Positions 1-10,606 of a stretch of 64,000 bases of DNA are shown here, piece after piece. The first letter of the stretch is position 1. Every line of letters starts with the position of its first letter. A program made the position numbers and the translations under genes. Source of the stretch: Hymenopus coronatus. Taxonomy: Eukaryota; Arthropoda; Insecta; Mantodea; Hymenopodidae. Under the pieces are notes generated by a model. That model made no database searches. It was not told the DNA's origin and worked only from the letters and a program-made list of their open reading frames with translations. The stretch covers positions 430,860,421 through 430,924,420 of the forward strand of contig CM060900.1 in assembly GCA_030762935.1 (NCBI GenBank). The letters run 5' to 3'.

Positions 1-1398
1 CAGATTGTTAGAAGTTACAGCATTACTCCAACAGTATTTTAAGACTTTATTTTTAAATTGGGTTAGGTGAACTGATTCTTTGATGTTAAGTAGGACTGCT
101 GCATATTTTGGTGGGCATTGTAATAAACATTTTATTACATATTTGGAGATTTTACTGGCTGATATTGTTTTGTAGGAGTGATCATCTTTTTTGTTTGATT
201 AACGAGTTGGTACATAGGAGGTTATTTTCAATTTTGTACATGAATAGTGTTTCCATATGTTTAACAGAGAGGAAAATGGCAGTATGTTTGTTTTCTTAAA
301 TACTTCTGCAGAAGGCTTTAAAATATTGAAGATACAAAGCATTTTAATAGCTCTCTTTTGTAGCATTTCTAAACAGTTTGTTTGTTCATCATCATCATCA
401 TCATCATCATCGTCATCATCATTATTATTATTGAAACATACTGCATTTAAAATCATAAAATTGGGGTGCAAGAGTGCAATTAAAGACTTCTTTTATGGCT
501 GTTACCTAAGCTAAATCTTCAACAGGACACCACTTTCGATAATACCCATAACATGGTTATTGCTGATTACAAATATGTTGCTAACACTTGTGGGAAGTTA
601 CAGAACAGAAAACCTGTAGTGTAGTAGACTGTATCTAGAGCACACATTCGCATCAACTGTGGCCTTGGCATAAAACTAAGGCACTGTATCTTTACACTCA
701 CTTTGCTAAACTGTTTAGCTTCTAACTGCACAAAAACATTCAGGCCTCTTAACTTTGGTAGTTTCTCAGAAAAGTGCACTTAAAGCTCTAAAATATAAAC
801 TTGTGGGGGGGGGGGGAAGAAAATTAAAGTAATGTGGGGCCGTGGCCCAGGCAATAATACCATGTTTAAATTACCATTTAAAGGACAAACAATGAGAATA
901 CCTATACTCAGTTCAGATTATCTTTTAAAATGTTTATAAAAGAGAAGACCAAAAAAATTGTTTTCTTGAGCCATTTACAGTCCCCACTATCCTTAAGTTA
1001 CTATGTTTTGTTTTAAAATCTAAATAAGGACTATTATAAGAGCACACAGAAACACAAAATAGCACATAACTTTGACAGAGTGAATGAAAATAAAATGACA
1101 ACTGACAAATAATAAATGCTCTTACTAATGGGCAAAAAAATGTACAATAAACTACCATGTTCTGTGAAAATAGCAAAATGAAACATTTTTAAACATGTAC
1201 TACAAAATGATCTAATAAAAATGCATGTATAGGCTGTACGAGTTATATGCAATAATTGTATATAGTAATTCATAATTTTATAATTTTTTATATACATACA
1301 TTTATTTTTAAAAAAAAAATTACATATCCAACAGCATGTAAATGTTATTTATGGATGAATAAAACTGAAGTGAAATAACATGCAAATTCTCTACTTAC
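1..1398. other. AT-rich Flvcr intron, no gene seen
   Basis: Left end of the window, inside the intron after exon 5. It holds a (TCA)n/(TTA)n microsatellite at about 385-432, a G run near 806-816 and scattered A/T tracts. No further Flvcr exon was found. Confidence 0.6.
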
Positions 1399-1625
1399 TG
1401 CAAAATAGAACAACACAATTTGATTGAGGAGAGTTGACACTGCATAAAATGTTCCTACATTTATGCCGTAGCTGACTAGTAGAAGAAAGTAATTTCTGTT
1501 TGTTATCAATGATTTCAATGATCCTATGAAGGTTTGTTCACTAATGTTGGCTTTTGAAACATTCACACTTTTCCTGAGCATTGCATGTGCTTGGTTTGGA
1601 GGTAAAGGTGGTTCTTTCTGAAAGA
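1399..1625 (-). CDS. Flvcr: FLVCR-family transporter, exon 5 (cytoplasmic loop and TM7)
   Basis: Internal exon of an SLC49/FLVCR major-facilitator transporter. The acceptor (TTTTTAG) precedes base 1625 and the donor GTAAGT follows base 1399. Two bases complete the codon left by exon 4, then 75 codons follow. The product has the proline-rich loop QKEPPLPPNQAHAM typical of the family between TM6 and TM7, then a helix with SYGINVGTFYAVSTLLNQ, the conserved TM7 motif. Using the nearer AG, 8 bp inside the exon, would create a stop codon across the junction, which decides the acceptor. Family members move heme or choline/ethanolamine across plasma or mitochondrial membranes; the substrate here is not decidable. 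The rest of the gene lies left of base 1. Confidence 0.88.
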
Positions 1626-3131
1626 CTAAAAAATATAAAAGGCATTATAATATTTGATTTATATTAGAAGTATCATTAGCTGCGAAGTTATCTTACTTTA
1701 ATTTTAAAACATTATGAGTTGATGTCCACTCTTAGTACTCATGTGATACATAGGTGCATGAGTGGTTATGTCAGGTTAATTGACCCTAGTGTAAATAAAG
1801 CATATATATGTACTATTTTTAAATTTAAATATCTCTATATGTTAAAACCTCTTTAAATATACTTCAATAAATTAAAGAACTTATTAGTATATTTTTTCCC
1901 AATATTTGTTGACATTTCACCCAGACAGGTAATATATAAGGAATACTTTCAAAATTTAACCAACATTTTGAGCATTAAACTACATTATTTTGTGATTTAG
2001 TCGCCCCATTTTGTGCAAACAACTTAGTAATACAGTTTACACACATGTCATATACAAGTAGCACGTTGTGTTCAATATTTTTACTCTATATTTTAGATAA
2101 TAGAATTCGTCATCTTAACGTCTGAAATAAAATCAGTTCATTTTCTTCAACATTGTCATCTTCTAGTTCAGAGAACCCTCCTACCGATTCAACATTGTCG
2201 AGAAAAGATTCTGAGAGAAGTTCAGTGGTTATTAGATACTTTACTACCGCGAGAAGAAAAAGTGCATAACGTCGTATTTCACATGTGATTAACCAATTCA
2301 AGGATACCCAATAATGGGGATGAGGCTTTTATAAAACAAAATACTTTGGGGTGTGAACATCCAACAATGGTCAACTCTCACATACCATGCCTTACACTAT
2401 GCGGCTATTTGGACACATGATAGCTGCAGTATTAACTGATCTTATATTGATCTTATTTATTTTATTTGATCTTATAATGGTGAGTGAATTTTTCTTTTTT
2501 ATAAATCAAAATGGTAAAATGCTTGTATTTGCATTCAATCAAAATCCGTAAACTTCCAACCATGCCATCACACCATTTGCTGTAGTTTGGCTCTCCCTGT
2601 CTTTTCCTCAGTTGCTCTTGAATGCAGAACATACATTTTGAATGGATTTAATGCTGTGATCCTTGGTTTGATAGGTTAGCCACTCCTTTCATGCTTTAGA
2701 CTCCATAGCCATAAATCCAGATACGAGGAGTGTATTACTTAATGGAGTTAGCTGATGTTATCCTTTGGTAAAATAGGTAACATAACAATCATACACAGGA
2801 CACCATATCATATCCATATTGCAAAGAGATTAAGAAAGGTAAGTTGCTGTGAAAACAATCATTAAATTTACTTAAGCAAGAGAAAGCACCTTGCTGTGGG
2901 CTCTTTCTTAAAATGGAACCACATACTTGCATCAGGTCAAATGCAACATAATGACTCACTAGCAGACAATAATATTACCAACAATGGCCTCAACCAGATA
3001 ATTTCAAATATCTCAATAATATAAAAAATTACACACCACTGTAAACATTGATAGTGCTATCTGTCAAAAGAATATAAAGGGATTAAACTTCACTTACATC
3101 AAGCTTTAGCATCTTGGAATGTGTTTGGAGA
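1626..3131. other. Flvcr intron, no recognisable feature
   Basis: Moderately AT-rich intronic DNA with no long ORF, no SINE boxes and no repeat that I could match elsewhere in the window. Confidence 0.5.
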
Positions 3132-3660
3132 CATTCGTCTTCATCCTCAGCATGGTGGCTCCTAGATGCTGCCATCTGGTGATAAACTTTATAAAATTGC
3201 TGTCTCTGGATTTTTAAATTTTACAAACCCTTGGAGTTTTTAAAAATGGATACTTTTTCCCATGTGGTGAGTTTCACTGTGGTTGTGAATGGTTTTAATA
3301 ATTTCATTTCCAGTATTAAGACTGCCTGTCCAAAAATGGTATGCTACTGCTGATTTGTAAATTAGTTTAAGTTTGAATGTCACATTGAAAGAACATAAAA
3401 GGAACGACAAGTTTATACAAATTGGCAAATCTGCAGTAGTATACCATTTTTGCACAGGCAATTACAATATTGGAAATGAAAGTAAATTATTAAAATCACT
3501 GTCAAAACAACAGAATTCACCTCTTGGAGAAAAAATTTTCATTTTAACAAAATTCTAAGAGTTTTTAAATTTCAAAATCCCAACACTCAACAATTTTATA
3601 AATTTTACCTCCTGGTGGCAGCAGCTAGAGGCTCATGCTGAGGAAAGGGGAAAAATATTG
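3132..3660. repeat. Inverted Penelope-like (GIY-YIG) fragment, imperfect palindrome
   Basis: An imperfect inverted repeat with arms of about 250 bp meeting near 3395. Both arms code outward for the same protein segment: the plus strand has LKEHKR then KSAVVYHF, the minus strand has KSAVAYHFWTG. This segment matches the C-terminal endonuclease region (GIY-YIG type) of Penelope-like retroelements, where an R..KEH motif precedes a KSA..H stretch. The outer ends also match in inverted orientation (GCTGAGGA with its complement). Both copies carry stops and are fragments. Confidence 0.6.
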
Positions 3661-4560
3661 CATGATGTACCATATGTAGTTAACACATTGAAACCTGGGT
3701 GTTTCAGTAGTTGAAGTGCCAAGAAACCTAGGGTTTTTACACCTACTTTGAGTTGTTATTTACAGTACATCAATGAAATCTGCTAAAAAGTGTTGGGACA
3801 ATCTAAAAGTATGGCATTTAAGGACTTCTCAACAAGTAAGAAAATAGTCATTACTTTCATATTAATATTTTATTTTTATACAAGTATAAAATGTGAGTTT
3901 GAGAAAAACTGCATTAAGCTGCTTACGCTCCATTTATTCAAAGTTTGAAAAACTCTCCCTTGGAATCAGAATTTTCCATAGCTTCATTTGTGCCCTAAAT
4001 TTCAGCTTCAGTTCACAGAAATCAAGGAAAATACATCATTTTAACATTTAAGAGCACAAATATCACAAACAGATCACCACCTTCAAAGAAAACGGCGCAA
4101 CTACCCGAGGGCAGCCAATATTACTAAATCTCCAAAAATTCCTAATAGTTGACTAAAGCAAGGACAGATGGCAGCGCAAATCAGACAACTAAACAATAAC
4201 TGATGTGTTCTTTGCAGCATAGCCCAAGACCGAGTTAAGGTCATGGAATTGCATTAAAAGCGTTAGAAGTACCTGCTCGGGCGTGGGCCTCATGAACATT
4301 TCACACTGCCTGAGCTATACTCAGGCTTGGGCTCCAATGTGTTAAAGCAGGCACTAAACACTATCAACAAAAAAAGAAAAACAAATAAACAAAAGAGGAA
4401 AAATAGGTCATAAGCCACCATGCTGATGATTGAGACAGGTGTGTCCGAAAGCATTAAAAAATGGTTATACCTTGACATAAGTGAAGTTTGAGCATTGATT
4501 GATTAGTGTTTTAAATAAAATAAGCATTATAACATGTCTATACCTTCTCCTATATACAAC
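3661..4560. other. Flvcr intron, no recognisable feature
   Basis: AT-rich sequence between two Penelope remnants. No conserved protein segment, SINE box or repeat pairing was seen. Confidence 0.4.
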
Positions 4561-4699
4561 AAGTGTAAATGTAAATAAACATTTTCTGGAACAATCATCT
4601 CTAATTACATAAATTATGAGCAGATTCTGAAACTATTGACATGCTAAAAGGTTACCGAGTCATTCATATATTTTGGTGCTAGCTGACATATGCCCTATT

Positions 4700-6046
4700 C
4701 AGCCAATAAGCTATCACTTCCTGTGGTCCAGTCAATATGAGTAATGCAATGGAGCAGTTGTATAAAGATTTCATATGTGGTACTAATTTGTTGAATTTGT
4801 TTGAATTATATGTTGACAACATATTTGCCATAGTGTCAAGCAGACATTTAGATGATGCCATAAAATTACTAAACTCACAAGAAAAAACAATAATTCAGAA
4901 TTAAAAAAGAAACCAATGGAGAACACCCATTTTTAGACTTTTTTTTTTTTTTTAGTGGTTAATGCCTGCTTTTACTGCTCTGTCACCACAGACGATGACA
5001 CTGATGATACATCAAGATGGAGTCCCAGTAGAATGTGATGGTGGGGGAAACCGGAGAAAACCTGCCCCTGCACCGCTTTGTCCACCACAAATCACACATG
5101 CGGTCACTAGGGATTGAACCCGGGCCGTCTGAGTGAGAGGTGAGTGGTCTGACCACTCAGCCACAGCGAGGCCTTTTAAACCTAAAAATCACCAGAAACA
5201 GCATAAAAATAAATTTTGGAGTCTACAAAAAACAACTCAAATCAGAAAATTACATTAAAAATGAAAACTACAACCTCTACCACACAATCATGCAGTAATA
5301 AACAGCCTCACACTAATGTAAATGTACTGATGATCACAACTGATTTCAACAAAGAGCTAAAAACTATAATTCAAACAGGGGAAACAAAATCGATAGAGCA
5401 AAAGCCTTGTACTCAAGAAACTCAACAAAGAAGAGCAGAAAGGAGCCATAAAAGAAATAAATAGCCTAACAGCAAGAAGAGACCAGACAACACATTCAGA
5501 AAATTCTCTTACCATCCCCAAGTATTCAGAAAATTCAAAAAGATCCTCAATTATCAAAACATCAACCTGGCTCTAATAAACACATTTTGTGTCATAAAGT
5601 TGCTAAGATCAAAAATCACAGATGAAATTCCACCAGAAATTGGATAAGGAATATATCAACCTAAATTACAAATTATTGTGAAAAGTTCTACATAGGAGTG
5701 AACGAAAGAAGTTTAAAAATCAGAGCCAAAGAGCACTTTAGATGTCTAAAACTAAAACAAAAAAATAAATCAGCAGCAGCGCTTAACTTCTGGGAGGAAA
5801 ACCATAATCTAGATCTAAGTCCAAAATTGCTGAAAATGATGTCAGGCCACATTGAACTCACTATCTGGGAAAACATCCTTATATGGAAACACAAAGATTG
5901 CCTAATAAACTTTGAAATCCCACCAGTGGACAACTTAGTAAAGAAGTTAATCATGTCACCACCAGAGAAGAGAACACAGGCAGACGCAACCAACAATGAC
6001 AGTTGGACCCATGAGGTTGAAAATGGTAGCATAGGCTTCCAAAACT
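4700..6046 (+). pseudogene. Penelope-like retroelement relic (RT end and GIY-YIG domain)
   Basis: Decayed plus-strand Penelope-like element. Around 4793-4860 the frame reads LFELYVDNIFAIVSS, the RT catalytic motif with the usual second aspartate replaced by asparagine. It continues through a lysine/asparagine-rich stretch until a SINE breaks it at 4939. After the SINE, several frames carry RT thumb and linker remnants. At 5698-6046 an open frame has NERSLKIRAKEHF, KSAAALNFWEENH and IELTIWENILIWKHK, the GIY-YIG endonuclease C-terminus. Stops and frameshifts between blocks make it non-functional. The 5' limit is uncertain. Confidence 0.68.
4939..5174 (-). mobile_element. SINE-1 (tRNA-derived) inserted in the Penelope relic
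   Basis: Minus-strand copy of the commonest SINE here. Its tRNA-like head at the right end reads GGCCTCGCTGTGGCTGAGTG (A-box region), with a B box GGTTCAATCCC. The body has a conserved CATTCTACTGG-type segment and the tail has the GGCATTAACCACTA motif plus a T run on this strand. It interrupts the coding frame of the surrounding Penelope element, so it is younger than that insertion. Confidence 0.8.
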
Positions 6047-6601
6047 AGTCCCTCATAATGAAAATGTAAGTGATGTGTTAAAAATACTGATTCAACAAAT
6101 TAATACCACATATAATTTGACCGTGACTGCTATTAAATTCCTCCAAAATCAGTAAAGATTTCCTATACTTACTAGCAGTGTTTACTAGGTTTTACTTATT
6201 AATGCAATTGTCATATTTTATTGTTCATCATTGATAATCTAGTATTTTATGTTTATATTTGTTGATTATTAGGTGAAATAAGTTAATTAAGCAGAGACTA
6301 AAGGAAACAAATAAGTATGACCACCTATGTAATTCACATAGAGTTTATAAAGAAAGAGTCTTTTGTTTGTAACTAGGGACAATAAACGGGCAATAATGAT
6401 TGTTGATAAATAACCATGGAGATTAAAATACAAGTATACTTAATTCATTACTATTGCAGACTGAGTTTTCATTCAACTTTATTTGTGATATTTTCTTCTA
6501 AGTGTTAGCATTTATTAATGACTTTATTAAGATTGTTTAATGTTTTGATTTTATTTATTATTCTCTAAAGTTAAAAAGCAATCTTTGATTACCATCAATA
6601 C
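6047..6601. other. Flvcr intron, no recognisable feature
   Basis: AT-rich DNA between the Penelope relic and the P-like element. Nothing identifiable was seen. Confidence 0.4.
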
Positions 6602-6904
6602 CTCCTAGATAGGTAAGGCCTCACAGTACCAATGTGACGTCACCTACAAGAGGCGATCGCTTGCTTAGCATTGACATGCACTCTGTCAATGATAAGTAAT
6701 GGTTTGTGTGCGCAAAACACAATGAACAAATAATATTTTACTCATCTTATATGAAGTCAGTGTATGCATCTATGTGTATGTAGGTATGCATATGTATGTA
6801 TTTGTAATAGAATTCTACACTGTTGTTCTGATTTTGACCAAACTTGGCACAGATAATTTTTAACACAAGGCGAAAAATGCTGTTTAGCTTATAATTCATA
6901 TTCC

Positions 6905-7370
6905 GTTATATGTTTCACTCACATGGCTTTCTCTGCACATTCTTCAGCATACACAGGTTTATTTTTCATTTTAATCCAGATTTCCATTCAACAGTTCAAA
7001 CAGATTTAACCTTAGTTATTCTAGATTAAAAATCCATATTCTGTTTGATGTTACATTCACAAAGCTTTCTCTACACATTCTCTAACAACTATGATGATAA
7101 GCTTTATTCTTCATAGTAATTGAGATTACCATTTACAAAATTCCAACAGAGTTAAACCTTAGTTACTGTCTAGCTTACAATTCGACATTCCATTCAGTAT
7201 TGCATTCACACCTTTTCCATCACACTAAAGCAAGAACTTATTCTTCACGTTAATCGAGTTATCAATTTACACTCGTTCAACAGAATTGGCCCTTAGTTGC
7301 TGTCTAGCTAAGAATTAGATATTCATTTGATGTTACATTCACAGGGATTTCTCTACACATTCTCCAACAC
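6905..7370. repeat. Tandem array inside the P-like element (about 140-bp units, 4 copies)
   Basis: Four degenerate direct units, each starting with a TTACATTCAC-like block followed by CTTTCTCTACACATTC. They sit near 6911, 7050, 7198 and 7333. Spacings of about 139, 148 and 135 bp show a tandem origin. Confidence 0.7.
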
Positions 7371-8359
7371 AGTATGCTATTTTAATATAAATAGCGTATT
7401 TTATTGAACATTAGAGATCAAAATAGACCTGCAAATGTTCTTAAGATTTGTGATCATAGATTTAAAGATGGAATAGTTGTTCAATAATAGTATACCTACT
7501 TTTGGCCAAGTGCATCTTAAAACTATGCTGTAGGTATAAATCATCAAACCACAATAACACTGGCGATTTTGGCTAAATTAAATAAATAAAAAAGGAAAGT
7601 AACAAGGAAAGCAGATAAACAGGATTCCATGTAAGCTTATAATGGTTGCATCTATCTCTTACTTAACAGTACAATAAAATTTAATAAACGAAAGCCTATA
7701 CAAAATGGCCTTTAAAAGCTATATGCTTACCTAAAAAACTTATTTAAAATGAATTTATTTACTTTGATATTGTTTTTGTTTGCGATTGTTTTAATCATTA
7801 ATCTATGTCCATAAAGCTTAATGCATTTCTGCATGTTCTTACATACTTGCAACTATGTATTTATACCAAATCCATCATTCATATTCCTTAGAAAAACATA
7901 AGGCACTATACCAACATAAAAATACCTCCTGTGGAGGAAAGGACAGAAAAAAATGTTTGGAAAGAGGATTTTGGGGATTTTTAGTATGAATATGTATATT
8001 CTTTTATGCTCAAAAATTCTAATCTAGTTAACAAGGAAGCTTTCTTTAATGTAAACCCATGTGAAGAAACAAAGGAAAAAGAATACTGCACTTAACAGTC
8101 AATATATTTTTGGCTAGGTACAGAAAAAACTTACAGCAGTGAAATATTAGTGCCCACAAAAGAGAGATGATCTTCAGTGACAGGGACTTGCCTCTGCCAG
8201 ATATGAAAGATATCTGGGTAGATAATATATTCTTTTTAACAACATAAATGCAGCAAAACACATTAAAGTTATATATTTTATAAATTAGGAAAGAATAAAT
8301 AATTCACTTATGCCAAAAACAAAAACTGCCAGATTTGATGATCTACTCAGTTCCCTTAA

Positions 8360-8815
8360 TGTAAAATAAATTCCCTTATGGCTTACTAAATTTAACAAGT
8401 TAAGCTTTATCATCACCTACAGGTTTTTCTAAGATAGTGAGGTGGCTTAATAATCTCAGTGATTTTCTAAATTCAACATATTTTCTTTTTCTTTTGCAAA
8501 ATTAATTCCCTAATGGTTGCTAAGTCTTAACAGGTTTGGTTTTATCATCATCTACAGGTTTTCTAAGGTTATAGTAGCTTAATAATCTCAGTAATTTTCT
8601 AAATTCAACATATTTTCCTTTTCTTTTGCAAAATTAATTCCCTAATGGTTGCTAAGTCTTAACAGGTTAGGTTTTATCATCACCTACAGGTTTTTCTAAG
8701 GTTTTGGTGGCTTAATATCCTCGGTGATAGGATAAATTTAACATATTTTTTAAAATTACTTCCCTAATGGCTTACTACATCTAACATGTTAGATTTTATC
8801 ATTGTCTACACTGCA
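8360..8815. repeat. Second tandem array in the P-like element (about 130-bp units, 4 copies)
   Basis: Four direct units beginning TTCCCTAATGGTTGCTAAG or a variant, near 8372, 8505, 8637 and 8760. Each continues with a TTTTATCATCACCTACAGG block and AATTTAACATATTTT. The two middle units are nearly identical; the outer ones are diverged. Confidence 0.8.
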
Positions 8816-9087
8816 GTAAGAATAAGGTATAACTACTTTCCTTACGTCTTGCTAAATGTTTAAGGTTATGTAGGTGGAGGTAAGGTTATGGTAGCATTAC
8901 CTCCCCAATGGACTCAATTTATAAATCTGAACAGGTTAAGTATAATTATTGCTCGGTATTGTTATAGTTTGCTTTTAATCTAGAATTCTACAGTGATATT
9001 GAATATCAATTACATGTGCATCTAAATGCAGAAGAGGTTAGGTTAACTAACTTCCGGTAATTGTATTGCTCTAAACATTGTAATTAT

Positions 9088-9089
9088 TA

Positions 9090-9185
<96 letters not shown>
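9088..9185. repeat. (TTA)n microsatellite
   Basis: About 98 bp of uninterrupted TTA repeats inside the P-like element. Confidence 0.97.
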
Positions 9186-9186
<1 letters not shown>

Positions 9187-9389
9187 AGTAGTCACATGTT
9201 ATTATTTATAACTGCAGACATGTGAATAGCAGTATTAATTTGCAATGGTTTTCTGAAGGCAACAGGTTAGGTTTACATGCTATAAAATGGATTCGTATTC
9301 AGTTATTACTATTTGCAAAATTCTTACATCTCTAATAATTAATACGTTAAATATGTTGTAATTAATTATACCACAGAATAATTCATAGC

Positions 9390-9521
9390 CTTATAGCTTT
9401 CCCTTGGAATGGCATGCAATCATTTCTGTCGCATAACCTCTAGTTTCAGAAACTTGAACACATGAATTTTATCGTCCAGATAATTTCCCTTGCAGTTCGG
9501 CACACTACACTTAAGCACCAT
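9390..9521 (-). pseudogene. THAP-domain exon of P-like transposase, nonsense-mutated
   Basis: From an ATG at 9521 the minus strand reads MVLKCSVPNCKGNY, an aspartate/lysine loop, HVFKFLK and EVMRQK. This is the N-terminal half of a THAP zinc finger (C-x4-C, then the hydrophobic FKF block). The next codon is TGA where the family has the near-invariant tryptophan, and LHAIPRE then continues in the same frame, so a TGG to TGA change broke the gene. The downstream C-x2-H part is absent here. Some 170 bp separate it from the right TIR. Confidence 0.72.
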
Positions 9522-10095
9522 TATTACACTAAATAATGCACTGCAATAATCACATACAATTAGCAAGAATGCTAAAAAAAATTCTTTTAACAATCCTTCA
9601 AACGAACTTCGCAAAATGGTAGTTCGCCTCCAGGTAATGACGTCACAGGAAACGGTAAAGGCAGTTGTTAGGCCTTACAGTATCTAGAGGGTGTTGTTAC
9701 TATATGCAGTTTAGAAAACTTTTCTTTCTGTTAGTTGCCTAGCTGAGATTGTGTAAGTCATACATCCTGTAAAACAGCGTGTAAACTGCCAGAAAATACA
9801 TGAAATTTAATAAAATGTACTGTATGAATACAATATATTTAAATAAAACACCACTTAAAAGGAAAGTTTTCAATTCTATAAAGTAAAAGAAACAGAGAAA
9901 AACTCTGATGTACTCCATTCACATGACTTTCTCTACCTGTTCTCTACCAATTTTTTAAAAGCATATTTTTCTATCTACCTCATGCTAATTAAGATAAACG
10001 TCAAAAATGGTCTTATTGTTCATTACAACTAAAAGGGAGAGAAGAGAATAGTCCAGGCTAAGGCAATAATCAAATCTTTTAAAACCTGGTTGCTT

Positions 10096-10326
10096 TCTTT
10101 TTATAGTGCTTAACGCCCGCTTTAATACTTGCGCACCGCAGGCAGTGACATTGATGACATGGAATGAAGATGGAGCACCGATGGAATGTGATGACATAGG
10201 AAACCAGAGGACCTGGAGAAAACCCATCCCTGCGCCACTTTGTCCACCATAAATCTTGCATGTTGTCGCTTGGGATTAAACTTGGGCTGTCTAGGTGAGC
10301 GGCGAGTGGTCTAACCACTTGGCCAC
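10096..10326 (-). mobile_element. SINE-1 with 8-bp target duplication
   Basis: Minus-strand tRNA-derived SINE with the same body and tail as the copies at 19025 and 62114. It is flanked by GGTTGCTT at 10088-10095 and 10327-10334. The flanking DNA on both sides belongs to one R-A copy. Confidence 0.85.
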
Positions 10327-10606
10327 GGTTGCTTGTGATTGAAATTCAGCTCTCTTTGTACGGCCAGGAGTAAAACAGAAGAAAAAAGAATGGCAAATAC
10401 CTGTTTGAGAAAAGTTTAACTCTTTTAGCGCCAATCCAAGAAGCAGAAAGCTGTTTGAAAAGTGCCAAGCAATTTTGTAGGAGAATGCCTGGTTTTGACA
10501 GAGAGAGCTTAAACGTTTTTTTCATGTTTAGTAAACCCTTTGGTTTACCATATAATGTGTGTTTTATGACTATAAAGTCTCTTCAATATATCTAAAAAAA
10601 TGAATT

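Larger units (their letters stand above)
6602..9690 (-). mobile_element. P-element-like DNA transposon, non-autonomous, about 3.1 kb
   Basis: The two ends form an imperfect terminal inverted repeat: the left end has CTAGATAGGTAAGGCCTCAC, and the reverse complement of the right end has CTAGATACTGTAAGGCCTAA. Both continue inward to a shared TGTGACGTCA and an AGGCGA block about 40-60 bp further in. A THAP-domain exon lies near the right end on the minus strand, so the element's 5' end is at the right, as in P-element transposons. The rest of the transposase is missing and the interior is filled by two tandem arrays and a (TTA)n tract. I found no clear 8-bp target duplication, so Kolobok (also THAP-bearing) remains an alternative. 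Confidence 0.62.

Noticed and set aside
257..514. Poly-Ser and poly-Asp ORFs on both strands
   Set aside because: Caused by the (TCA)n microsatellite; no domain in either strand.
5688..6032. 114-codon minus-strand ORF
   Set aside because: Antisense shadow of the Penelope endonuclease frame.
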